DNA from: JBATTK01 sp049670505 | GTDB lineage: Bacteria > Bacteroidota > Bacteroidia > Flavobacteriales > Flavobacteriaceae | Assembly (NCBI GenBank): GCA_049670505.1 | Contig: JBATTK010000181.1 | Location: forward strand, 1-29,043 | Direction of reading: 5' to 3' | Length of the DNA: 29,043 nucleotides | Shown: in pieces, positions 1 to 7,840 of the stretch | How the letters are laid out: each line of letters starts with the position of its first letter | How positions within the stretch are numbered: position 1 is the first letter of the stretch | The notes under the pieces: model-generated | Databases searched by the model: none | What the model saw: only the letters and a program-made list of their open reading frames with translations | Told to the model about the DNA's origin: nothing | Program-made: the position numbers and the translations under genes

Positions 1-1161
1 ACCCATATCGGTCTCTTTAAGTCCGCGCGTTGTAATGGCAGGAGTACCTAATCTGATACCGGAAGTTACAAAAGGAGATTTATCATCAAAGGGTACCATA
101 TTTTTGTTTGCGGTAATATCCGCTTTCACCAAAGCTTTTTCCGCATCCTTTCCTGTAATATTTTTGTTTCTAAGATCGATCAGCATCATATGATTGTCCG
201 TTCCATTGGAAATAATCTTATACCCCTTCGCCACCAGTGCGGCGGCCATGGAGGCCGCATTTTTTTTCACCTGTAACATATAATGAAGAAAATCGTCGGA
301 CAAGGCCTCTCCAAAAGCAATGGCCTTTGCAGCTATAATATGTTCCAAAGGGCCTCCTTGATTCCCTGGAAAAACGGCAAGATCTAATAAAGCCGACATT
401 TTTCGAAGTTTTCCGTTCTTAAGCTTTATGCCAAATGGATTATCAAAATCTTTTCCCATCAGTATGAGCCCTCCGCGTGGACCACGTAAGGTCTTATGTG
501 TCGTTGTAGTAACGATATGACAATGTGGAATGGGATCGTTAAGTATGCCCTTCGCTATTAGCCCGGCCGGATGTGCAATGTCCGCTAACAATAGGGCCCC
601 TACACTATCCGCTATTTCCCGAAACCGTTTAAAGTCCATATCCCTGGAATATGCCGAAGCACCGGCTATGATCATTTTAGGTTTTTCCCTGATAGCAATT
701 TCTTGGATGATATCGTAATTAAGAACTCCGGTCTCCTCTTCTACTCCATAAAAAACCGGGGTATACAAGCGTCCCGAAAAATTAACCGGAGAGCCGTGGG
801 TCAAATGCCCTCCATGGGCAAGGTCAAAACCCAATATCGTATCACCTGGTGTTAAACAGGCATGGTAGACCGCAGCGTTCGCTTGGGAACCGGAATGTGG
901 TTGTACATTGGCGTACACGGCACCAAAAAGCTCCTTGGCCCTATCGATAGCTATTTGCTCAACTTTATCCACAACTTCACAACCACCATAATACCGTTTT
1001 CCGGGATACCCTTCCGCATATTTGTTGGTAAGCACGGAACCGGCAGCTTCCATAACCTGAGGGCTCGTAAAGTTTTCAGAAGCTATGAGCTCTATTCCTT
1101 GTAGCTGACGTGCCTTCTCCTCGGCTATAAGTTCAAAAATTTGATTGTCGCGGTGCATCAT
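1..1161 (-). CDS. glyA: Serine hydroxymethyltransferase, 3'-truncated by window edge
   Basis: This gene interconverts serine and glycine using tetrahydrofolate and PLP in the cytoplasm, supplying one-carbon units. Reading the minus strand from the ATG at 1161 gives 387 uninterrupted codons up to the window edge. The frame carries the SHMT hallmarks: an IASENF-type stretch near the N-terminus, HSGSQAN, and the PLP-lysine motif TTTTHKTLRGPRGG with the lysine near residue 223. Family members are about 420-425 residues, so roughly the last 35-40 residues lie outside the window. Two adjacent ATGs (1161 and 1158) could serve as start. The gene is divergent from fahA and shares a 109-bp spacer with a perfect dyad. 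Family identification is secure; only the end is missing. Confidence 0.96.
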   Translation of the reverse strand, partial: MMHRDNQIFELIAEEKARQLQGIELIASENFTSPQVMEAAGSVLTNKYAEGYPGKRYYGGCEVVDKVEQIAIDRAKELFGAVYANVQPHSGSQANAAVYHACLTPGDTILGFDLAHGGHLTHGSPVNFSGRLYTPVFYGVEEETGVLNYDIIQEIAIREKPKMIIAGASAYSRDMDFKRFREIADSVGALLLADIAHPAGLIAKGILNDPIPHCHIVTTTTHKTLRGPRGGLILMGKDFDNPFGIKLKNGKLRKMSALLDLAVFPGNQGGPLEHIIAAKAIAFGEALSDDFLHYMLQVKKNAASMAAALVAKGYKIISNGTDNHMMLIDLRNKNITGKDAEKALVKADITANKNMVPFDDKSPFVTSGIRLGTPAITTRGLKETDMG

Positions 1162-1225
1162 AAATATATTCTGTTAATTGAGGCGTAAAAATACGAATTG
1201 CCGATCGTTAATTGGAAGAAAACAA

Positions 1226-1254
1226 TATATTTGATAAGGAATTTATCAAATATA
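1226..1254. promoter_or_regulatory. Perfect 12-bp dyad with opposed -7 boxes between glyA and fahA
   Basis: The arms TATATTTGATAA (1226-1237) and TTATCAAATATA (1243-1254) are exact reverse complements around a 5-base spacer. Each arm begins with TATATTTG on its own strand, matching the Bacteroidetes -7 consensus TAnnTTTG. The plus copy would start fahA transcription near 1240 and the minus copy would start glyA. I see no well-spaced TTG -33 box for either, so this may be an operator, a pair of weak promoters, or both. Confidence 0.55.
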
Positions 1255-1270
1255 AATTAACAATTATACC

Positions 1271-2560
1271 ATGCCTTTTAAAACGAACGATCCCAATAAA
1301 AAAACGTGGCTTCCAGTCCCGCAGAACTCTGATTTCCCCATACAAAACATTCCCTTTGGTGTTTTCCTAACAAGGGACGATATCATCACTATAGGGACCC
1401 GAATAGGTGATTATGCCATTGATTTAGGAGCGCTACACCAGCTAGGTTATTTTAAGGACATTCCCCTTACGGATGATATTTTTTTACAGGACAACTTAAA
1501 CGATTTTATTTCTGACGGAAAGAAAACTTGGCGTTTGGTGCGGAACCGCATCAGTGAAATATTCGATATAAACGATAAGGGACTGAAAAATAACGAGGAA
1601 CATAAAAACATAGTTTTGTTTACGCTGGAAGAGATAGAAATGAAATTGCCGGTGCTGATCGGGGACTATACGGATTTCTATTCCAGTAAGGAGCATGCCA
1701 CCAATATAGGAACCATGTTTCGCGACCCGGAAAATGCACTAATGCCCAACTGGCTTCATATCCCTGTAGGTTATCACGGGAGAAGCTCCACCATAGTACC
1801 TTCAGGAACTTCCATTCATAGACCTATGGGGCAAACGCTTCCCAAAGGAACCGAAAAACCTGTTTATGGCCCCTCTAAAATGGTAGATTTTGAATTGGAA
1901 ATGGCATTTATCACAACGGATGCCAACGCATTGGGAGAACCCATTCCTATTGAAGAGGCGGAGGATTATATTTTTGGCATGGTGTTGTTCAATGATTGGA
2001 GTGCCCGGGATATTCAAAGATGGGAATACGTTCCCTTAGGACCATTTTTAGCGAAAAACTTTGCGTCCTCCATCTCTCCATGGATCGTTACTTTGGATGC
2101 TTTGGAACCCTTTAGGGTAGAAAGTCCAAAACAAGATCCTAAACCGTTACCCTACCTAAAACAAGAAGGAAACAAAAGCTTTGATATACATCTAGATGTA
2201 GTTATCACACCTGAAAATAAACCTCCGACTAGAGTGACCAAATCCAACTTTAAGTATATGTATTGGACCATGGCACAACAATTGGCACACCATACGGTAA
2301 ATGGTTGTAAAGTAAACAGTGGCGATATGATGGGCAGCGGCACTATCTCCGGGCCTACCCCGGACTCCTATGGCTCTATGCTAGAATTGGCATGGCAAGG
2401 TACAAAACCGGTGCAGTTAAATAGCGGTGGTACCAGAACGTCCATTCAAGATAATGATACCGTAACCATGCGGGGGTACTGCGAAAAAGATAATGTCCGT
2501 ATTGGTTTTGGCGAGGTCTCCACAAAACTGCTCCCGGTTTTTCAGCCCAAAAAGAAGTAA
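1271..2560 (+). CDS. fahA: Fumarylacetoacetase
   Basis: Hydrolyses 4-fumarylacetoacetate to fumarate and acetoacetate (EC 3.7.1.2), the last step of tyrosine/phenylalanine catabolism by homogentisate, in the cytoplasm. The 429-residue length is typical of the family. The N-terminal SH3-like FAA domain covers about residues 15-120. It is followed by the catalytic FAH domain with HIPVGYHGRSSTIVPSG, the metal-binding acidic DFELEMAF stretch, and NDWSARDIQRWEYVPLGPF. A late GSGTISGP motif is also present. The ATG at 1271 lies just downstream of a TATATTTG box. The gene stands alone, and no other homogentisate-pathway gene is in the window. It is divergent from glyA. Confidence 0.97.
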   Translation: MPFKTNDPNKKTWLPVPQNSDFPIQNIPFGVFLTRDDIITIGTRIGDYAIDLGALHQLGYFKDIPLTDDIFLQDNLNDFISDGKKTWRLVRNRISEIFDINDKGLKNNEEHKNIVLFTLEEIEMKLPVLIGDYTDFYSSKEHATNIGTMFRDPENALMPNWLHIPVGYHGRSSTIVPSGTSIHRPMGQTLPKGTEKPVYGPSKMVDFELEMAFITTDANALGEPIPIEEAEDYIFGMVLFNDWSARDIQRWEYVPLGPFLAKNFASSISPWIVTLDALEPFRVESPKQDPKPLPYLKQEGNKSFDIHLDVVITPENKPPTRVTKSNFKYMYWTMAQQLAHHTVNGCKVNSGDMMGSGTISGPTPDSYGSMLELAWQGTKPVQLNSGGTRTSIQDNDTVTMRGYCEKDNVRIGFGEVSTKLLPVFQPKKK

Positions 2561-2628
2561 AAGCCCATAAAAACCCGGTATTCAACGATAGTATACTATA
2601 TTTCAACGTTTTTCGTTAGTTACAAAGG

Positions 2629-2636
2629 TAGATTTG
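2629..2636 (+). promoter_or_regulatory. Putative -7 box (TAGATTTG) for the lipoprotein gene
   Basis: TAGATTTG fits TAnnTTTG and predicts a transcript start around 2643. That would leave almost no leader for an ATG at 2646 but a normal leader for the ATG at 2682, which is why the downstream start is preferred. A 12-bp palindrome, ATAGTATACTAT, lies upstream at 2588-2599. Confidence 0.45.
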
Positions 2637-2681
2637 GCATAGCTATTGAATCCTATGCATGGAAACCAAAAATGTAACATC

Positions 2682-3869
2682 ATGAAAAAAATACTACTTC
2701 TTTGCACCGTTCTGGTCTTTTTTATCTCTTGTGGAGGGGTAAAAAGAACCCAAGAAGCCCTCAATACCGGTAATTATACCGGGGCAATGAACAAGGCTAT
2801 CAAAAACTTGGCGGATAACAAGACCAAGAAAAGCCATCAGTCCTATATCCTTTTATTGGAAGAAGCTTTTCGCAAGAATACCGAACGTGAATTGCAACAG
2901 ATTTCCTTTTTGGAAAAAGACGGAAATCCGGCAAACTATGAGGCGATCTATCAAAGCTATGTAAACCTCAGGGACATTCAGGAAAGGATAAAGCCTTTAC
3001 TGCCCTTGCGTTTGTTCGATGAGAACAGGAATGCCAAATTTTCTTTTAATAATTATCAGACCGATCTTCTTGATGCCAAAGATGAGCTATCCGAATATCT
3101 GTATGATAGCGCAGAAGAATTGTTGGAAAATGCATCGGGAAAACAGGACTATAGAAAAGCCTACGAGGATTTCATGTACCTGAGCGAAATCAATCCTGGA
3201 TTTGAAGATACCAAACAAAAAATGGAAGAGGCCTATGCCAAAGGGTTGGACTATGTTTCGGTTAAAATGATAAATGATACGGAGCAGATAGTCCCGGTTC
3301 GATTGGAAGAGGAACTGCTGAATTTTAACGCATATGGGTTGAACAATCTATGGACGGAATACCATACTACGCCTATTAAAGACCTTTCTTATGATTATGA
3401 GATGCAAGTAGCCTTCCGGGACATCAATATTTCTCCGGAACAGGTAAATGAGAAGCAGATCATTAAAGAAAAACAAATCAAGGACGGTTATAAATACGCC
3501 GTAGATTCTAACGGAAATGTAGTAAGGGATAGTCTAGGGAATAGAATAAAAATAGATAAATTTAAGACAGTACGATGTGATTTTTATCAATTTACACAGT
3601 TTAAATCCGCCCAAGTTGTGGGTAATGTAAGTTTTACCGATTTGCGTACCCAACAACAGTTAAATTCCTATCCTTTGGCCAGTGAATTTGTGTTTGAACA
3701 TGTGTATGCTAACTACGATGGGGATAAAAGGGCATTGGATAACAATCTGACAGCATTACTAAAGTTGGGTGCGGTGCCTTTTCCCAGTAATGAACAAATG
3801 GTCTATGATGCAGGGGAAGACCTAAAAAATAGATTGAAAGGTATTATTACCGGGCATAGATTTAATTAA
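2682..3869 (+). CDS. Conserved Bacteroidetes lipoprotein with TPR-like N-terminal half
   Basis: This is a 395-residue predicted lipoprotein of unassigned function. From the ATG at 2682 the protein starts with a lysine-lysine-hydrophobic signal and a lipobox FISC with Cys17, followed by GG. An in-frame ATG at 2646 would prepend 12 polar residues that spoil the signal. Residues from about 20 to 190 are helical and rich in Tyr/Ala pairs (for example LNTGNYTGAMNKAI and YRKAYEDFMYL), resembling TPR-like repeats. The rest looks like a beta-rich domain. It converges on ytxJ across a strong hairpin. The context gives no pathway. A cell-envelope location is inferred from the lipobox. Confidence 0.82.
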   Translation: MKKILLLCTVLVFFISCGGVKRTQEALNTGNYTGAMNKAIKNLADNKTKKSHQSYILLLEEAFRKNTERELQQISFLEKDGNPANYEAIYQSYVNLRDIQERIKPLLPLRLFDENRNAKFSFNNYQTDLLDAKDELSEYLYDSAEELLENASGKQDYRKAYEDFMYLSEINPGFEDTKQKMEEAYAKGLDYVSVKMINDTEQIVPVRLEEELLNFNAYGLNNLWTEYHTTPIKDLSYDYEMQVAFRDINISPEQVNEKQIIKEKQIKDGYKYAVDSNGNVVRDSLGNRIKIDKFKTVRCDFYQFTQFKSAQVVGNVSFTDLRTQQQLNSYPLASEFVFEHVYANYDGDKRALDNNLTALLKLGAVPFPSNEQMVYDAGEDLKNRLKGIITGHRFN

Positions 3870-3912
3870 ACCACGCTATGCGCCTAAGGTACATCCGTTT
3901 AAAAAGAAATAG

Positions 3913-3950
3913 TGGGCAGTATTCAGTGGTCATGAAATGAATACTGCCCA
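3913..3950. terminator. Bidirectional intrinsic terminator
   Basis: TGGGCAGTATTCA (3913-3925) and TGAATACTGCCCA (3938-3950) form a perfect 13-bp stem with a 12-base loop between two convergent genes. On the minus strand the stem is followed by a T-rich tract (complement of 3900-3912). The plus-strand tail is weaker (ATTATCC...). Confidence 0.8.
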
Positions 3951-3967
3951 ATTATCCAAATTCTTTT

Positions 3968-4363
3968 CTATATATACTTTTCCAAGTTGATTTCGGCAAT
4001 GGCGCCGTGGGACTCATGAGCCACCACGTTTCCATTCTTGATGACCAGCAATTGTGGGGACTGGTGCATCACCTGAAATCTATATCCCGTCTCATTGGAA
4101 ACTTCCCGGTATGCATGTAGATCCAGATAATACAGGTCTAATTGATTTTGGGAAAAATCAAACGTATTGGTAAACATGTTGATTACCATTCTACTGATAC
4201 CACAGGTAGTGGAATGTTTAAAAATCACTTGGGGCCTTGAAGCCGATTTCTGCTCAATCTCGTTCAGTTGTTCCAAACTGGTCAGCGGAATCCAAGGAAG
4301 GTTTTTTTCTTCCTTTTTAGGTTTTTCATTTCCTTTTCCCAATAATGCATTAAATAATCCCAT
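3968..4363 (-). CDS. ytxJ: YtxJ/BrxC-type bacilliredoxin (DUF2847 family)
   Basis: A 131-residue thioredoxin-fold protein of the YtxJ/BrxC family, monothiol redoxins that remove bacillithiol from oxidised protein thiols in the cytoplasm. The sequence shows the family core, FKHSTTCGISRMV, with a single redox cysteine at about residue 54. The CGIS tetrad sits where thioredoxins have CxxC and characterised Bacillus members have CPIS. A YYLDLHAYREVSN strand-helix and a cis-Pro region (HQSPQLLVIKNG) follow. The N-terminus has a charged Lys/Glu segment before the fold. Its presence implies that the organism makes bacillithiol, as many Flavobacteriia do. The gene is divergent from clpB (164 bp apart), so two stress-related genes share one intergenic region, though no shared operator is evident. 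Confidence 0.9.
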   Translation of the reverse strand: MGLFNALLGKGNEKPKKEEKNLPWIPLTSLEQLNEIEQKSASRPQVIFKHSTTCGISRMVINMFTNTFDFSQNQLDLYYLDLHAYREVSNETGYRFQVMHQSPQLLVIKNGNVVAHESHGAIAEINLEKYI

Positions 4364-4527
4364 ACGAAACGTTTAAAAGTGAGTCGGATAAAAACCGTAT
4401 GCTTACAAACTGCCTAAATGTCCTGTTTTTATTGCGCTTTCACGACATATTGTCTGCTTGATCGGCTTGGTAGGATTGTTGTCCTATTCTTGTCAAAAGT
4501 AAACAATACAAAGAAAAAAGAATACTG

Positions 4528-7128
4528 ATGAATTTTAATAATTTCACTATAAAATCACAAGAAGCCGTACAGCGGGCCCAGCAGCTCGCACAGGGCTTAG
4601 AGCATCAACAAATAGAAAATGAGCATATTTTCAAGGCTATATCTGAGGTTGACGAGAACGTTTTACCGTTCATCTTAAAAAAGTTGAACGTAAACATAAC
4701 GCTATTGAATCAAATCTTGGAGAAGGAACTGGAGCGTTTTTCAAAGGTTTCCGGCGGGGAGATTATGGTATCAAGAGAAGCTGGAAAAACTTTGAGCGAA
4801 GCTGGAATTATAGCAAAAAAAATGGAAGACGAGTTTGTTTCCGTTGAACATCTATTGTTGGCTATTTTTAAATCAAAAAGTAAAATTGCACAGATACTAA
4901 AGGACCAAGGAGTAAGGGAAAAGGATTTGGAGGTCGCTATTGCAGAATTACGCAAAGGCGGTAAAGTTACCTCTCAAAGTGCAGAAGAGACCTACAACTC
5001 CCTAAACAAATATGCAAAGAACTTAAATGAATTGGCCGATAGCGGCAAGTTAGACCCGGTAATCGGTCGTGATGAGGAAATTCGTCGGGTACTCCAAATT
5101 TTATCCAGAAGAACCAAGAACAACCCTATGTTAGTGGGCGAACCCGGTGTAGGTAAAACAGCAATAGCAGAAGGACTGGCACATCGGATCATTCAAGGCG
5201 ATATTCCTGAAAATTTGAAGGACAAAGTCCTCTATTCTTTGGATATGGGAGCGCTTATTGCCGGAGCCAAGTATAAAGGAGAGTTCGAGGAACGACTAAA
5301 AGCGGTCATCAAAGAAGTGACCACCTCGGACGGGAATATTATTTTGTTCATTGATGAGATACATACTTTAGTCGGTGCAGGCGGTGGACAGGGTGCCATG
5401 GATGCCGCCAATATACTGAAACCCGCACTGGCGCGTGGGGAATTGAGGGCAATAGGGGCAACGACCCTTGACGAATATCAAAAATATTTTGAAAAGGATA
5501 AAGCCCTTGAACGCCGATTCCAAAAAATTGTGGTGGACGAACCCGATACCGAAAGCGCTATCTCCATACTTAGGGGTATTAAAGAGAAATATGAAGCACA
5601 TCATAAAGTCCGTATAAAGGATGAAGCAGTTATTGCCGCCGTGGAGTTATCCCAGCGTTATATCACCAACCGATTTTTACCGGATAAGGCCATTGACTTA
5701 ATGGATGAGGCCGCTTCCAAACTTCGTATGGAAATTAATTCCAAACCCGAGGAACTAGATGTGCTCGATCGAAAAATTATGCAGTTGGAAATAGAGATCG
5801 AGGCAATTAAAAGGGAAAAGGATACTACAAAATTAAAAGTGTTAAATGCGGATCTTGCGAATTTAAAAGAGGAGCGGAATGAAATATTCGCCAAATGGGA
5901 AAGCGAAAAAACGGTAGTGGACAACATACAAAAAACCAAGCAAGATATTGAAAACTACAAATTGGAAGCAGAACGGGCAGAACGCGATGGTGACTATGGT
6001 AAAGTAGCGGAAATCCGCTATGGTAAAATTAAGGATTCCCAAGAAAAGTTGGAAAGTTTACAGCAGGAACTTCAAGCACAACAGGAAGCGGGAACCTTAA
6101 TCAAAGAAGAGGTGACCAATGAGGATATTGCAGAGGTGGTCGCTAAATGGACCGGTATTCCGGTGACCAAAATGCTACAAAGCGAACGCGAAAAACTCCT
6201 GATGCTAGAAGACGTACTGCATAAAAGAGTAGTAGGCCAAGAAGAGGCCATAACGGCTGTATCGGACGCTATCCGCAGAAGTAGGGCAGGCTTACAGGAT
6301 TCCAAACGCCCTATAGGTTCCTTTCTATTTTTGGGTACCACTGGCGTTGGTAAAACCGAACTTGCCAAAACTCTAGCAGCTTATTTGTTCGATGATGAAA
6401 ATGCCTTGACGCGCATAGATATGAGCGAATACCAAGAGCGCCACTCCGTAAGCAGATTGGTTGGAGCACCTCCGGGATATGTAGGTTACGATGAAGGTGG
6501 ACAGTTGACGGAAGCGGTGCGGAGAAAACCGTATTCCGTAGTCCTCTTGGATGAGATAGAAAAGGCACATCCAGATACGTTCAATGTGCTCTTACAAGTT
6601 TTGGATGAAGGAAGACTTACCGATAATAAAGGAAGGGTCGCAGATTTCAAAAATACCATCATCATTATGACCAGTAATATGGGAAGCCATATTATCCAGG
6701 AAAGGTTTGAAGATAGTAAAGATGTTTACAGTGCGACCGAAGCTGCAAAAATAGAAGTTTTAGGGCTATTGCGTAAAACCATCCGTCCGGAGTTTTTGAA
6801 CCGAATAGACGATATCATCATGTTTACCCCTTTAAGTAAGGAGGATATCACGGAAATTGTTGGACTGCAATTGAATCAGCTTAAAAAAATGGTGGGCAAA
6901 CAGCATATCACTATAGACGCTACCGAAGAGGCCATCACATATTTGGCCGCTAAAGGATATGATCCCCAATACGGCGCAAGACCTATAAAGCGGGTCATCC
7001 AGAAAGAAGTGTTGAATAATTTGTCCAAAGAATTGCTTAGTGGTACGATCAATGCGGATAGCATTGTCCTAATCGATTCTTTTGATGATAAACTGGTCTT
7101 TAGAAACCAAAGCGAATTGGTAGATTAA
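4528..7128 (+). CDS. clpB: ATP-dependent disaggregase ClpB
   Basis: Hexameric AAA+ chaperone that, with DnaK/DnaJ/GrpE, threads and rescues aggregated proteins after heat stress. The 866 residues match the usual length. Two Clp-N repeats occupy about 1-145. NBD1 has Walker A GEPGVGKT near 204 and Walker B ILFIDEIH near 272. A coiled-coil middle domain spans about 405-530 (many Glu/Lys, e.g. LEIEIEAIKREKD). NBD2 has GTTGVGKT near 602 and VVLLDEIEKAH near 672. The C-terminal D2-small domain ends with YDPQYGARPIKRVIQKE. The middle domain separates it from ClpA and ClpC. No CIRCE-like repeat is seen upstream, and TATTCTTG at 4485-4492 is a weak -7 candidate. Transcription stops at the terminator at 7151. 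Confidence 0.98.
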   Translation: MNFNNFTIKSQEAVQRAQQLAQGLEHQQIENEHIFKAISEVDENVLPFILKKLNVNITLLNQILEKELERFSKVSGGEIMVSREAGKTLSEAGIIAKKMEDEFVSVEHLLLAIFKSKSKIAQILKDQGVREKDLEVAIAELRKGGKVTSQSAEETYNSLNKYAKNLNELADSGKLDPVIGRDEEIRRVLQILSRRTKNNPMLVGEPGVGKTAIAEGLAHRIIQGDIPENLKDKVLYSLDMGALIAGAKYKGEFEERLKAVIKEVTTSDGNIILFIDEIHTLVGAGGGQGAMDAANILKPALARGELRAIGATTLDEYQKYFEKDKALERRFQKIVVDEPDTESAISILRGIKEKYEAHHKVRIKDEAVIAAVELSQRYITNRFLPDKAIDLMDEAASKLRMEINSKPEELDVLDRKIMQLEIEIEAIKREKDTTKLKVLNADLANLKEERNEIFAKWESEKTVVDNIQKTKQDIENYKLEAERAERDGDYGKVAEIRYGKIKDSQEKLESLQQELQAQQEAGTLIKEEVTNEDIAEVVAKWTGIPVTKMLQSEREKLLMLEDVLHKRVVGQEEAITAVSDAIRRSRAGLQDSKRPIGSFLFLGTTGVGKTELAKTLAAYLFDDENALTRIDMSEYQERHSVSRLVGAPPGYVGYDEGGQLTEAVRRKPYSVVLLDEIEKAHPDTFNVLLQVLDEGRLTDNKGRVADFKNTIIIMTSNMGSHIIQERFEDSKDVYSATEAAKIEVLGLLRKTIRPEFLNRIDDIIMFTPLSKEDITEIVGLQLNQLKKMVGKQHITIDATEEAITYLAAKGYDPQYGARPIKRVIQKEVLNNLSKELLSGTINADSIVLIDSFDDKLVFRNQSELVD

Positions 7129-7150
7129 AAAGTAATTTTGAAAATCTCGT

Positions 7151-7180
7151 AGGGCGTTCGAATATCGGACGCCCTTTTTT
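7151..7180 (+). terminator. Intrinsic terminator of clpB
   Basis: AGGGCGTTCG (7151-7160) pairs with CGGACGCCCT (7166-7175) across a 5-base loop, with one G-T pair, and runs into six Ts. It lies 23 bases after the clpB stop codon. Confidence 0.92.
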
Positions 7181-7189
7181 ATTGAAAAA

Positions 7190-7224
7190 TATATACCATG
7201 CAGTATATAGTTTTTTTATATTCG
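7190..7224 (+). promoter_or_regulatory. TetR autoregulatory promoter/operator
   Basis: The inverted repeat TATATAC-catgca-GTATATA occupies 7190-7209. It is followed eight bases later by a TATATTCG -7 box at 7217-7224. The repeat therefore covers the -33 region of the predicted promoter, the classic position for repression by the adjacent TetR protein. The predicted transcript start near 7230 lies downstream of the ATG at 7182, which supports the ATG at 7242. Confidence 0.65.
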
Positions 7225-7241
7225 TAATAAAATTAGGAAGC

Positions 7242-7838
7242 ATGTCTACCAAAGCTGAAAGGACCACCGCCTATATCATTGAAACCGTAGCGCCGATTTT
7301 CAACAAACATGGCTATATTGGCACTAGTATGAGTGATCTTACGGATGCCACGGGACTAACAAAAGGGGCACTATATGGGAACTTCGAAAATAAAGAGGCC
7401 CTTGCTTTGAAATCTTTTGAATGGAACAGCAAATTATTACTTGAAAAAATCGATGAAAAATTAAATGTTCCGGGAACCGCTCTTGAAAAGCTTTTTACAT
7501 TGACCGACTTTTATCGCCAATATGATGTATTTTCCACGGAAATAGGAGGCTGTCCTGTTTTAAATGTTGGTGTTGATGCGCAGCATAACAATACACTGTT
7601 AGCCGCTGCTGCCAGGGAAACTGTAAAAACTATAGAAGGTAAAATTGCGCTGGTATTGGAAAATGGTGTTAATAACAAAGAACTTAGATTTCCCGTTACA
7701 CCCTTACAATTTGCGAAACAACTATATACCATGCTTCAAGGAGCAGTTTCCATGGCGACCATTACCGGGGATAGAAAGTATTTGTTGAATACCGTTGCCT
7801 ATTTAGATCAACTTATCCAAAAAGAGATGAAAAAATAG
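7242..7838 (+). CDS. TetR/AcrR-family transcriptional regulator
   Basis: A 198-residue one-component repressor. The TetR DNA-binding domain is at the N-terminus, with a helix-turn-helix around residues 28-50 (TSMSDLTDATGLTKGALYGNFENKEAL in context). An all-helical ligand domain follows. It has the Cys-containing GGCPVLNVGVDA stretch found in a common TetR subgroup (C-terminal domain related to TetR_C_33 types). The frame is open back to 7182, but the upstream ATG lies inside the predicted operator and adds a hydrophobic tail foreign to the family, so 7242 is chosen. It is AGGAAG-preceded, an unusually good ribosome-binding-like sequence for this genome type. The gene is followed tail-to-tail, two bases away, by the PorP gene, so no co-transcribed target is evident. 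Ligand unknown. Confidence 0.92.
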   Translation: MSTKAERTTAYIIETVAPIFNKHGYIGTSMSDLTDATGLTKGALYGNFENKEALALKSFEWNSKLLLEKIDEKLNVPGTALEKLFTLTDFYRQYDVFSTEIGGCPVLNVGVDAQHNNTLLAAAARETVKTIEGKIALVLENGVNNKELRFPVTPLQFAKQLYTMLQGAVSMATITGDRKYLLNTVAYLDQLIQKEMKK

Positions 7839-7840
7839 CG

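Noticed and set aside
2646..2681. Upstream start of the lipoprotein gene
   Set aside because: Predicted transcription begins about 2643 and the extension would mask the lipoprotein signal.
7182..7241. Upstream extension of the TetR gene
   Set aside because: It overlaps the predicted operator and promoter and adds a hydrophobic stretch not seen in the family.
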